Assembly (NCBI GenBank): GCA_021613535.1
Contig: CP075494.1
Location: 12,028,001-12,092,000 of the forward strand
Source: Adineta vaga
Taxonomy: Eukaryota; Rotifera
Direction of reading: 5' to 3'
DNA length: 64,000 nt
The notes under the pieces are model-generated. The model was not told the DNA's origin. It ran no database searches and saw only the letters and a list, made by a program, of their open reading frames with translations. The position numbers and the translations under genes are program-made. Position 1 is the first letter of the stretch, and every line of letters begins with the position of its first letter. Positions 37,053-47,700 of this stretch are shown here, piece after piece.

Positions 37053-38070
37053 AACAATCATTTATCTCGTATTAATTGTTCGTCTTTCATCGAAAATCTT
37101 TTTTGTCTTCTCTTCTTCTTCTTTTTTTTTACAAATGTTTGTTTATATCTAACGATATAATCATTTATGCAATATAATCAAACATTATTTATACTTCCAA
37201 AGATGAATTTTACTAACTTCTAATCTCAGGTATATGAATTTCTTCTCCGAAGAGATGCGATGAGCAATCTCATTAAATCACATTTACTCTTTCGTGCTTG
37301 TTCTTTCTATCTACGCGTGCTTGTACATCCTTTTCACTCTCTCTCTCTCTCTTTTTTAAATATAAATATAATAGTTCGATTAAAAAGTCATACACATCTT
37401 TTAATTGCATCGAGTGACGTGAGCAATTATAATTATTCGTCGACAAATGAAAAGGATATTTTTTTCAAGATAAAACATGTTTATTTTCTTTTTAATAACC
37501 ACACAGAAGAGAAAAGGAAATGTTTGATACTATGCTGAAGAAACATTGACTTGATGACCAATCTGACTATAGTCACATAGTATCGCGTGTAGTTACAATC
37601 AACAACAGAGAAAATGAAGGAAAACAAATCGGAAGATCGAAAAATAAGCATTGTTTTTTTTCTCAAACTTTATATCACAATCGAATGAGAAGAGAACTGT
37701 TTCACTATTATTCATCGATCAAGCGAGGATGCACAAAAAAGGAAAACAAAAACGAAGTCTATTTCTTCAGTCAAAATATTTCTAAAAAAACAAAAAAGAC
37801 TAGAAATGACTCTTGTTATTGTTCTTAACTAAACACACACACGCAAAAAGTGAGAGAGAAAGAGAAAAAACACATCTATTGCAAGAACCTGATTAGAAAA
37901 GAAAGAATCACCGTCCTCGTCATTGACAGAGACTCTGAGCCGTATGTACAAAATACTGCTTTGCTATGCACATACATACACATATTTGGAAAGAGATTGT
38001 ATAAGTAACAAAGCATTTCTGTACAAATAAGAGAAAATAATGAAATGATCATTCTCATAAAATTTTCATC
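37053..38070. other. Convergent spacer between GIT and the PNRC-like gene
   Basis: About 1 kb holding two 3' UTRs. It has a (CT)n stretch near 37329-37352 and poly-A-rich tracts. No further exon is supported. Confidence 0.5.
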
Positions 38071-38538
38071 TTAAGCCTTAACAGATATATACGGTGCTGG
38101 AAATTGGTTATAATGTTGTGTAGGATAAAATGAATGATTGAAACCTCTGTTTTGCTTTTTGTAATTCGATTTACGAGAAGATTTTTGTTGAGATTTTTCT
38201 TTAGCTTCTTCTATTAATAGAGAAGGTTTTTCTTTAATTTCTTCTGCTAATGGAGAAATCGTTTCATCAATGGTTGTTAAATACCATGATTCAGGTGGTT
38301 GTGGTAATGCTGAACAATCAGGAGGATCAGCATATACATTTGAATAGAATAATGGAACAGCTGGTAATGAACTAGCTGACAGTGCTGTCGGTGATGTCGT
38401 ATGAGAATTTGCCTTTTTTGAATACGTTGATCCCATACTACTATTTGATCGAATACGATTCGAATTAGGAACAGGTATGGCATAGGAATTTTTCATACGC
38501 TGTTGTTGTTTAAATGGAGATTTTCTATTATTGTTCAT
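38071..38538 (-). CDS. PNRC: PNRC-like decapping coactivator
   Basis: A single-exon, 155-residue disordered basic protein. The key feature is residues ~68-86, YADPPDCSALPQPPESW, which fits the PNRC1/PNRC2 core (small residues, LPxPPxxW). In PNRC2 this proline-rich tryptophan motif binds the DCP1 EVH1 domain and activates mRNA decapping, and it also contacts nuclear receptors. The N-terminus is basic and Asn/Gln-rich (KSPFKQQQRMK), and a second basic cluster (QQKSSRKSNYKKQNR) lies near the C-terminus. Only the short motif is conserved in this family, so orthology rests on a few residues. The start is the only upstream Met in frame and follows a pyrimidine-rich leader. Confidence 0.6.
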   Translation of the reverse strand: MNNNRKSPFKQQQRMKNSYAIPVPNSNRIRSNSSMGSTYSKKANSHTTSPTALSASSLPAVPLFYSNVYADPPDCSALPQPPESWYLTTIDETISPLAEEIKEKPSLLIEEAKEKSQQKSSRKSNYKKQNRGFNHSFYPTQHYNQFPAPYISVKA

Positions 38539-39643
38539 GTTGAATTGAGAAGAAAGGATAGAGGAGATCTAGAAACAAAAGAGATCATCATGACTTTAAT
38601 CTTTGTGTCGATTTTTTCCCTTTTGCATTTTGTAATAATAGGTTAAATAAAGTAAGTTGTACTCATACCATTTTATAAAAGAAAAAAAATGAATCGAAGA
38701 AATATATTCAAACGTAAAGAAAAAACCGAAGTGACGAGAGGCAAACAGAAAAAAAAGCTATTATATACAATACTTTACCATCACACTCATCGTTGATAGA
38801 AGAAACGAGGGGAGAAGAAAAAAACAGAACATACAACGACAAAGCCCCAATTCAATATGTATGCAGACAAAAAAAGAATCTATACGAAGGCGTAGAAAGC
38901 TTCATCACAGCTTCCCTTTCGTTCGTTCGTTCGTTCGTTCTTCCTTCATACTTACTTATAGTTTCTGACAATTATTGAATACTCGATTGTCCTTCAATGC
39001 AGCTGTTTACTTTAGTATATATACATATTCTGTCATTTTCATCTATCACACGAAGAGGAAAAACCCGTGATATACTTATTCGTCATGTCGCCAGCGACGC
39101 ATTACATCAGCAGTATTGCGAAAGAAAGGAATTATTTATCTTTATGAGTCATGAAAACAAAACAAGTACTTACAAATGGCGACTTTTTGCTGATAAATAG
39201 ATGATGTTTCATGGGCAAATTAGAAAAGAGGAATGGGGTAAAAAAAATTTTCGTTCATTGACACACATGACAATGAAGTTCTTTTCTCTTTCTCTCACTC
39301 TCTCTCTCACTCGCGCGCGCGTGCGCAAGTTGTAATCAAATCGATGTGTGCATATTCACTTACGCCTTATAACCGACGGGTGTACGAATAGACAAACGAA
39401 AAGAAAAAAAATGCGTGCTCGTCGAACGACATATGAGGCGTCACATGTGTTTGTATGTTGAAAACATTACAATAATGAAGAAAAATAGTTTTATTTATGT
39501 GAATGTGAATATACAATTAATTCTATCATGTAAAAAATGAAGGTCGTTACTAAGCAACGTTACAAAAGATAAATGAATTCATATACACGTGTATATTTTG
39601 TCACATATCTAACTAACTAAGTATTGTAGATTAGTTGAAAATT
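38539..39643. other. Divergent 5' region, PNRC-like / UPF0193
   Basis: About 1.1 kb between divergent genes. Contains (CGTT)n at 38919-38940, a (CT)n tract then an alternating CG/GC run at 39311-39326, and an acceptor-like AG at 39628-39629 before the next start. The scattered short frames have no support. Confidence 0.5.
39311..39326. repeat. Alternating CG/GC tract
   Basis: A purine-pyrimidine alternating CG-rich run following (CT)n, striking in such AT-rich DNA. Such tracts can adopt Z-DNA. It lies in a divergent promoter region. Confidence 0.6.
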
Positions 39644-40635
39644 ATGGCACAAAAACCATCTGGTATGCTTACAGATGGAGGTTTATGGAATACTCGAAAA
39701 CCACAGTTTAGTACTGAAACATCGAAATTACTTAAAAGTATTGAATCAATAGCAGATTGAATGAAAAATAGTTATCTTATTGATCTTATTTAGCACTTAT
39801 GGATGAATCTCGAGTGAATAATTTTCAACGTCGTCAACTGACAAGTCATATGCTTCGTACGTTCGAAAAAGAAAGTTTGATATCATTTGAATATACTTTT
39901 GATATGTCTATCTGTAGGTGGTGAATCCTTGCCAGAAAAACTTGGTCCATCATCAACACAGACCAAAGCATCAGCCACCAAACGGAGAGAAAGTTCTCGA
40001 CCAACAAGGTAAATAAATGATTAAAATCAAAGCATCTTGTCTTTATGATCCGATATTTTTCTTTTCTAGAACTGCAAGTGGAACAGGAGTACGTACCTAC
40101 AATGATATTGTTAATTCTGGTGCGTATGTACCTGCTGATTATCAACCGAGACCAATCAGTATGTATGATTAATTAATGGAATTTAATTTGCAAAAAAGTA
40201 TTTAACTTTTGCAGAAGCTCGTACTGAACAAGAAAAAGATCGTCTAGCACATATGATGGCATATGGAATTGATCCAACAAAGATGCCGTCGAAATCAGCA
40301 CAAGATTCAGAATCACCACCACCACCGAAGGAACTTGATCGATTTGATGAATGTATGTTGACATCTTTATTCTTATGAAATATTTAATGAAATATTTCTC
40401 TTCAGTGATACTTGAAATTGAAGAACGGAAAAAGTTTCTTGATCAAATGACTGCACTTGGAAAACGAAGAGATTATCAACAAGTGATATCAAATGAAATA
40501 GCTGAAGTAAGAAGAATATCGAATTGAATTTATATACATATTAACGTTTATTTTATTTAGAAAATACGTGAAATGGAACAAATCGATCGACAACGTTCAA
40601 AAGCATTAGAAAAACGTTTGAATGAACGATCTTAA
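39644..40635 (+). CDS. C22orf23: UPF0193 family protein (EVG1 / C22orf23 homolog)
   Basis: Conserved protein of unknown function, found mainly in ciliated eukaryotes. Exon 1 is 39644-39737 and exon 2 starts at 39794; further short exons run to the stop at 40633-40635, about 225 residues. Family landmarks: the N-terminal GLWNTRKPQFS, LMDESRVNNFQRRQL, GGESLP, the proline run followed by KELDRFDELILEIEERKKFL and the C-terminal KIREMEQIDRQRSKALEKR, a charged helix. These match the vertebrate protein in order and spacing. The start follows an AG at 39628-39629 by 14 bases. Confidence 0.85.
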
Positions 40636-41311
40636 GAGACAGTCCGCGATTCGTTCGAGCATTACCGTCACACAAAAATTTGTAACCCCGCTTTTCAGCA
40701 TTGCGAATGAAAGAGAATGTGAAAAAACCTCTGCATCCAAAGTTTCAGCATTTTTCAAGCAATTTATGGACGGGTTCGGCAACTACTTTCGTCAACAGGT
40801 TCAAATTATAGTTTTCGATATTTTAAATTTATTGTTATTCAGTATTTGTTTTTTTTCTCTTCTAAAAATCATTCAAACTGAATTGACAAGTATGCTAAAA
40901 GATACGGCAGATTGAGCTCTACAAAACTACATGTTTGCAATTCCTCGAAAAAAGTTTTTCGTCAACCTAAAAAGCCAAATTTGTCAAAAAACCGTAAAAC
41001 AATAGGTGAAATTTTGGGTGAATTTTTTAGTATTTTCAGTAAAAATCGGACAGAAAAAAGTTCAGGCCGACAGTAACTCTATATGGATTCGATAGAGCGG
41101 AAGAAACTGCACAAGATGCGATGAAAAATAAGCGCTAAAAGATGCGCATAGCACCCTAACTTACTGAAAAAGAACCAAACATATCATGTTTTTCATAGTA
41201 CTTTCTCATAGAATTGTTGAAAATTCTTCTCTTAAAGATCAAATAAATGCGGCTTTTTCACTGAGACCAAGGCACAGCTGCTAAAGTCTCGTTAGGACGC
41301 TGCGTCCGGTA
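40636..41311. other. Non-coding segment of unusual composition, possible insertion
   Basis: Directly after the UPF0193 stop the composition changes, with more CG dinucleotides and a perfect 13-base palindrome GGACGCTGCGTCC at 41295-41307. The frame at 40622-40915 overlaps the end of UPF0193 out of frame and looks accidental. It may belong to a repeat element that continues into the 41312-41503 arm. Confidence 0.35.
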
Positions 41312-41503
41312 GGTGTGGGTCTGGGTCTAGGTGGTTTTGGGTTCGAATCTGGGTGACCAACTCCTCCCCTCTGTAATAGAAGTTCGTCTGAGATAAGTAG
41401 CGAGTCTGACATATTTTAAGTTTCCTAGATTTTCAAAATATCTAGGACGGTTTTTGAAGGATTTTTATTAGTTTTTTACAATGATCCTTGAAAAAAAATT
41501 TTG
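41312..41503 (+). repeat. Left copy of a ~190 bp inverted repeat
   Basis: Matches the reverse complement of 43946-44140 over its whole length, about nine positions in ten by eye. From outside in: a G-rich tract of GGGTCT/TGTGGG-like units, GGTTCGAATCT (like a tRNA B box), a conserved middle with GAAGTTCGTCTGAGATAAG, an imperfect hairpin at 41424-41446 around CCTAGAT...ATCTAGG, and a poly-A stretch at the inner end. It is a repeat-family copy or one terminal repeat of a larger element. Confidence 0.85.
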
Positions 41504-41834
41504 GTGTGAAGTTGTCTTTCAATATATCTATACGTATCATTCAAACTCAGGTGACATAAAATGACAGTTATGTTGGATTAATATCCTTTTCCAGCTTATT
41601 CAAAAACGAATTGTTTCACCTTGTAATTTATGTCATTATCACACTTGACGAAACATGGTCATGTGAAAACATGAAACAATAATCAGTAGAAAAAAGAAAA
41701 TTTCAGACAGAAAAGACAATAATCTCATACGACGATATTCATACACATTCCAGGAGAGAGATGAACATACTTCTCTCTATTGCGTATATAAAGAGAGAAA
41801 CATTGAACAAAAGAAATCGTCACTACTGTTAAGT

Positions 41835-43484
41835 ATGAATATACTCGACTTACCTGATGAAATCTTACTTTATATACTATATAAACTGAATAGTATTGAT
41901 AAATTCTATTCACTGGTCGATGTAAATCAACGATTTGACAGATTAATATTTGATTCTGTTCCCATCGATGATCTCGATTTTGCATCTAATGATAAACATA
42001 ATCAATTTCTCGATCGATTTTGTACAGATATCTTACCTCGAATTCATCATCGAATAAGCAAACTTACTCTTAACAAATTTCTATGGAACGTCTTTTACAC
42101 ATGATTGATTATCCTCAACTTTATTCATTATCAATTGTTTTTTCTGAACCGAAAACACTTTTGAACTATTTAACAGGTATAAGATTTTAAAGTCTGCTTC
42201 ATTTGATAAAATACTTCCTTTTATTTTTTTAAGGTGATACAATACTTATTCGTCTTCTTGCAAAACAAATTACTCACTTCTATCTGACGACTGAGTTCAA
42301 TCCAATTGTATTATTTGAAAGTGATAAACTGCCTCTATTTGCATTGATATTATCATTAGGCAAATGTTTAACTGGTTTCACTTTTGTTCCGTGCATTCGA
42401 GATGCTTCAGAAGACTTAGTTTTTAATCGACCTTCCACGATTTGTGTATCATCAACTTTAACTAACTTGAACATTAATGTCAGTAGTCTTGACGATTGTC
42501 TTTATATTCTTGATGGTCGTTTTCACTGTTTATCATCATTAATTATTGATATAGAAATAATTAGACCTAATTTATCTATTATAGATACGACGGTAAAGAT
42601 ACTTTTGATTATATAAATTCAAAAATAATGATTTTCTTTTAAGAAAGAAATTCCCAAATTGAAATATTTATCGATAACTTCAATTTCCAGAATATCTTAT
42701 TATCATGAATTGGTTCCATTATTTCATCGAATACCAAATCTTGAACAATTAATATTATTTCTCTTTGTAAAAAGAATTAAATCAACTTATCGATGGAATC
42801 CATTTGAATGATGAAATACTCATTTATATGCCACGATTAAATAAATTTACTTTTAGTATAACTACTCTTGTTTGTAATAGAAATAGTAATATTATTCTTC
42901 CTTCAAACGATGATATTCAACGTAGTTTTATCGAAAGAAGAATATGTCAACAAATTGGTTTTTATGCTGATGATAATTCAATGGAAATTAGAGCTCGATG
43001 TCAGATTTATTCACTTCCATATGAATTTGATATGTGTCATAATGTGACGAATTCTTTTAACGGTGTTATATTTAATAATGTTCGATCGGTGATACTTGTT
43101 GATGATATAAAACCTTTTGAAAAGGAATTTTTCCAAGTTATTTCAAAATCTTTTCCTTCACTTCAAACATTAACAATAGAAAATGATGAATCACAAAAAT
43201 ATAAAAAAGATTCGTTTGGATTGATTACATTTCCACATCTTAATGTTCTGAATCTTACATTGGCACATGGTCATTATGTTGAACAATTTCTTTTCAAAAG
43301 AAAAACTCATTTGCCCTGTTTGTTACATCTAACAATGCAATGTGAATCATTAAGTATAATAACAAACAATTTCACCAATAATCCAACAGATTTCAATTTT
43401 GTACAGTTGAAAACTCTTGTTACTGATAAAGCTTTTGTTCATCCCGACAATTTTCGTTCATACTTTCCTCAATTGTTAACTTAG
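41835..43484 (+). pseudogene. F-box / leucine-rich protein gene broken by two frameshifts
   Basis: Starts with a clear F-box (MNILDLPDEILLYILYKL), the substrate-receptor motif of SCF ubiquitin ligases, followed by LRR-like repeats (e.g. SLQTLTIEN, HLNVLNLTL). The frame breaks near 42080, where homology resumes in another frame at MERLLHMIDYPQLYSL, and again near 42788, resuming at IDGIHLNDEILIYMP. Two short introns (about 42176-42233 and one near 42593-42643) keep good borders, and the C-terminal end looks complete. Two independent one-base-type shifts in an otherwise well-preserved gene suggest a young pseudogene, or sequencing errors. I recognise the style from large bdelloid rotifer F-box families. 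It lies between inverted repeat copies. Confidence 0.75.
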
Positions 43485-44715
43485 TTTTTTGTAAGAAAGC
43501 GAGAAAATAACGTGTATTGCACAATAAAGATAATTAATTTAGAAATGATTGCTTTTCTAGATGATAGTCAAATGACGGAGAATATCTCCAGATGGTTTGA
43601 GACTATCACTCCAGTTGGACTCATGTTTCAAAACTTGATGCCGATCGAGTATGATTCAAGGATTGAAACTTGCCATGTTGCTCGAATTTTCTAATTGGTT
43701 TAGATTATTGAGTGTGGGTGTGAGTAACTAGCGTGTCAGTGTGCGCGAAGAGAAGAATATTAGCCACATCCACATCCTAAACCCCCTCGTATTACGAGGC
43801 CCCGGAGGTTTCTATTATGGCGAACGTAAAAATGTTTCGAAGGGGGCTTCAACTATGTTCCATACTTTTTTTGCGAAAACTTCAGGTACCAAAGATTTTT
43901 ATAACTGTTTACAGGTTTTTTCAGATTTTACTACCTTTTTTACCTCAAAATTTTTTTTTTCAAGGATCATTGTAAAAAACTAATAAAAATCCTTCAAAAA
44001 CCGTCCCAGATATTTTGAAAATCTAGGGAACTTAAAATATGTCAGACTCGTTACTTATCTCAGACGAACTTCTATTACAAAGGGAAGGAGTTAGTCACCT
44101 AAATCCAAACCCCAAACCACCCACACCCATACCCACACCCTATTAATATATACATATAATGTATTTTAAACTATTTGTTTCAATCTATATCTATATGATT
44201 TGATGAATAAACAATATGCTAGGAAAAAAACATTCATATCCACATCCTTTGTAATGCATTCATATTTACTCTTTTCTATTTGTATAAATTATCGAAGAAA
44301 AAAAGAATTGAAAAACATGATGAAGGTTTCGAATGAACTACACGAACAGAGAAAATCCTTCTTTATTACGGTTGAAAAAAACGAGGATGAATAATGGGTA
44401 TTATTCTCACATGCACGCTATTTCAACATACAAACGTTCCTGTCCAATGATATGCTAAGTTGCTTATTGCACAGGTCTGTGGGCGAGTACCGATTATGTT
44501 CATCATCATTCGGATAATCGACAAGATATCGTAAATGAATTGCACTAACGCCATCTATGTAACAAAACTCTAATTGGTAAATTTTCAAAAACGAATTAAC
44601 TGATCTAACTTATATATATATATATATGTGTATTCGGGAAAAGATTTTCGTTTGTTCTATTCCATTCTTTCAGTAAGATATCAAATTAAGTTGAATAAAA
44701 ACTTTTCTTTTTCAG
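43485..44715. other. Spacer with right repeat copy, upstream of PDS5
   Basis: Contains a GTGGGTGTGAG stretch near 43713, a hairpin CCTCGTATTACGAGG at 43786-43800, the right repeat arm at 43946-44140 and a (TA)n run at 44612-44626. TTTTTCAG directly abuts the PDS5 ATG. The small frames at 43512 and 43741 show no family features. Confidence 0.5.
43946..44140 (-). repeat. Right copy of the ~190 bp inverted repeat
   Basis: Reverse complement of the left copy at 41312-41503. The outer end reads as CCCACACCC-type units on the + strand (G-rich on the other strand), and the hairpin and poly-T/poly-A inner end are retained. The tRNA B-box-like bases are changed here. Related-looking sequence may extend inward to about 43760, where the left copy has no counterpart. 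Confidence 0.85.
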
Positions 44716-47700
44716 ATGTCAGACCCAATTGATGATTTAAAAACATTCTTTTCAACTACAAAAGCATTAAAAGCAAAGGGAAAAGTAATACAATCTTTCA
44801 TTCAATTTCAATATAAATCTTCATACTTATTATTAGGATTTCTTTCAACTTCATAAACAAATCACCGATTATAAAAAAACTAACAAACAACGATCGGATA
44901 AACTCAATGAACCTATTCTTAAATTCATTCAATTTTCCTTCGAATTAGCTAGGTAAGAATCGTTTTCATTTCTTTTCAATTCTAAAAAAACGTAGTCTTT
45001 AAATTTAGTAATCCAGAATATGGTTCCATTTGGCAAACATTAGTCGATGTTACATCTGACATCGCCAATTCATATGGCTCATTACATTCAGGAAATGATA
45101 CGCATACTTTCGATGTTTTCTTCAAACCATTACTTCAGGTAAGTGATTGACTAGTGAATTTCTTCCAACATCACTGTTTTGCTTCTTAGGAAATTGATAC
45201 TGATGAACATTCAGATTTATATAAATTTATCGAACGTCTTCTTGCTAAAATGAATCTTGGTTTTAAAATTGCCACTGGTGAAGTAAGTTTCTTTTATCAA
45301 AACGTTCGTTCGTCTCAAAAATTATTTTAGTATTTTCGAAAACTCTTTCTCGATGCCTTTGCTTCCAATGTAAGACGTAAATTAAAAGAAAGTTATGATT
45401 TATTTCGTATTATTCATGTACATATTCCTGAAATAATTCCACCAATTCTGACAATGCATCAAACATTTTTAAAAGTAAATTTTTAGAAGTAGATATCATC
45501 GGATATGACATGAATTCCTCGATTGTTTATAGAATCCAAATCCAGATCAACGTGAAATTGGTATTCGATTTTTAGTTGATGTTCTCACAGGAACATATAC
45601 AATTAAAGAAGAATTACATATGGATGTTCTTGATGATTTTCGAAAGAGGTAAAATCTCTCAAGATATTTCTTTTGAATGATTAAATCTTTCATTAAAATC
45701 TTTAGTTTTCATGAAAAAGATAGTGAATCTCAACGAATTATTATTGAAAATCTTTCGAAATATCTTCTACGAAAGATTGACATCACCAATATTCTTATTG
45801 GTAAATCATTTATGATAAAATATCTTGTCTATTAATCAATTTCATGATTCTTTAGATGATTTGAAAAAATGTTTTGATTCTCAGTTGATTTCTTCTCAAC
45901 TTTTATGCGTTCTTGTCGATCAAATAAGTTTAGCTATTAAAGAATGTTATCATGCTGCACCTGATTCACTTTTGAATCTACTTATTACTGGATCAAATCA
46001 TTCGATTGTAAGAAGCAATTCGGAATTCTGTTTAAATGAGAGAATTTTCTGTTTAGTCGAATGTTGCCATTACATGTGTGGATACAATTGCGTATCTTTA
46101 TCGTCTTTATTATGTCAAAGATCCTTATCCGTCACCAACTCGTTCACGTCTTGATATTGTTCCAAGAATTGTTCTTCATACAGCTATTAAACATCCAGAT
46201 CTGATCGTTCGGTAAGACGAAATAGGAAGACTAGATTTTGAGGTTTTTTTGCTATTTCGTTCTATTGTAGGATTGAATGTCAAACACGATTTTTTGAAAA
46301 TATTATTTTCGAACATTATCGTATTGACGAACGAACTCGTCAATTTTTCATTTTTGCACAATCAGATTTAGGTGATGAAGGTGTTAAGTAAGTTTTTATT
46401 GGATACTTCTTTGATTCATTTTTGTATATCTATATAGAAACTATGGTCAATTACTTCATATTCAATCTGAGTACGATTTTATTACAAATAAAGAATTCTT
46501 AGAATTGAAATAATGTTCATTGATTTAGATTGAGATCATTATTACATAAAGCACTTGTAAAATTTTGTACAACAAGTGAGAAAAGTTTGAGTAGAATGAG
46601 TACAAGTGATCAAGAAGAAGATGTAACACCAGATTTGGAAGAACTAGATAGTGAAAATGAAGATGATAAAACAAAACTTTCTCATATTTTACAAAAATTA
46701 AGTGAATGTAAGAACAAATTCAGTTACAGAATTGAACATTGTTTTTTCTCTTTCTTTCTTTCTCATTAAGTATGTTTTACACCGAAAGAACATGGTGTAA
46801 AAAAATTACGAGAATGGATTATGAAATCTGAACCAAGAACCAGAGAACAATTACAATCAATTTCATCCTTAACAATAGATCAATCAACATTAGTTGATAC
46901 AACATTCTCGAAAACAACAAATGTAAATATTCAACAAGAAGGAAACTCTTATTTTATTTTTCAAAAATCTTATTCTAGACTACAAGTATGGATGATTCAA
47001 CAGCTACAATCAATGAAGCTATTCAACTTGTTGAAGATCGTTTAGCTAGTCGTGTTTCGATTGTTTTTTCTCATGATTTTCTCGAAGAATTTCCTTCATC
47101 AGCACAAGCTTATTTCAATGAAGGTATGCACACATGTATATTACATCGGATTGAACTTTGAGTTTTTTAGAAGCACAATTAGATGAACAAACAGATGATG
47201 ATGATAATGATGATGAAAATGACGATATGGATTCATCATCAGTATCTTCTTCTACAAAATCAACAAATCCTCGACAACAAAATGATCAACGACAACATCG
47301 ATGTATTAAACAAATGGGAAAGTTAACTAAAGTAAATTAAAATCATTTCATAGTTTTGTTAGTTTAACATTCAAATTGTAAAGGTACTTCGGCCTCATTT
47401 GGAACCTTATATGGATGTTGAAATTTTGGAAAAATTCATAGCAATTGTTGATGAAAATCGACCTGTACTCAGTGTGTTAATTCAATCGAATTAAATTGAT
47501 GAATCTCAATCTCATTTTTAGGTACATTTGTTTTTGGTATCTTAGCTGAATTTGGTGCATTACTTGGTCCAGGTTCAATAAAAACCGCCCTTATTGAGTA
47601 TAGAATGAAAGTTATTCGATTTGATTGAAATAATTCTTTTATCATTGTATAGTCGTTTGATTGATGTTTTGGTTGATGCAATTAATAAAGGTGAAACAAC

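Noticed and set aside
40622-40915. 97-residue + strand frame after UPF0193
   Set aside because: It overlaps the UPF0193 end in a different frame, has no recognisable features and lies in a probable repeat insertion.
41281-41370. tRNA gene suggested by GGTTCGAATCT
   Set aside because: No acceptor stem, D-arm or pairing T-stem can be formed around the motif.
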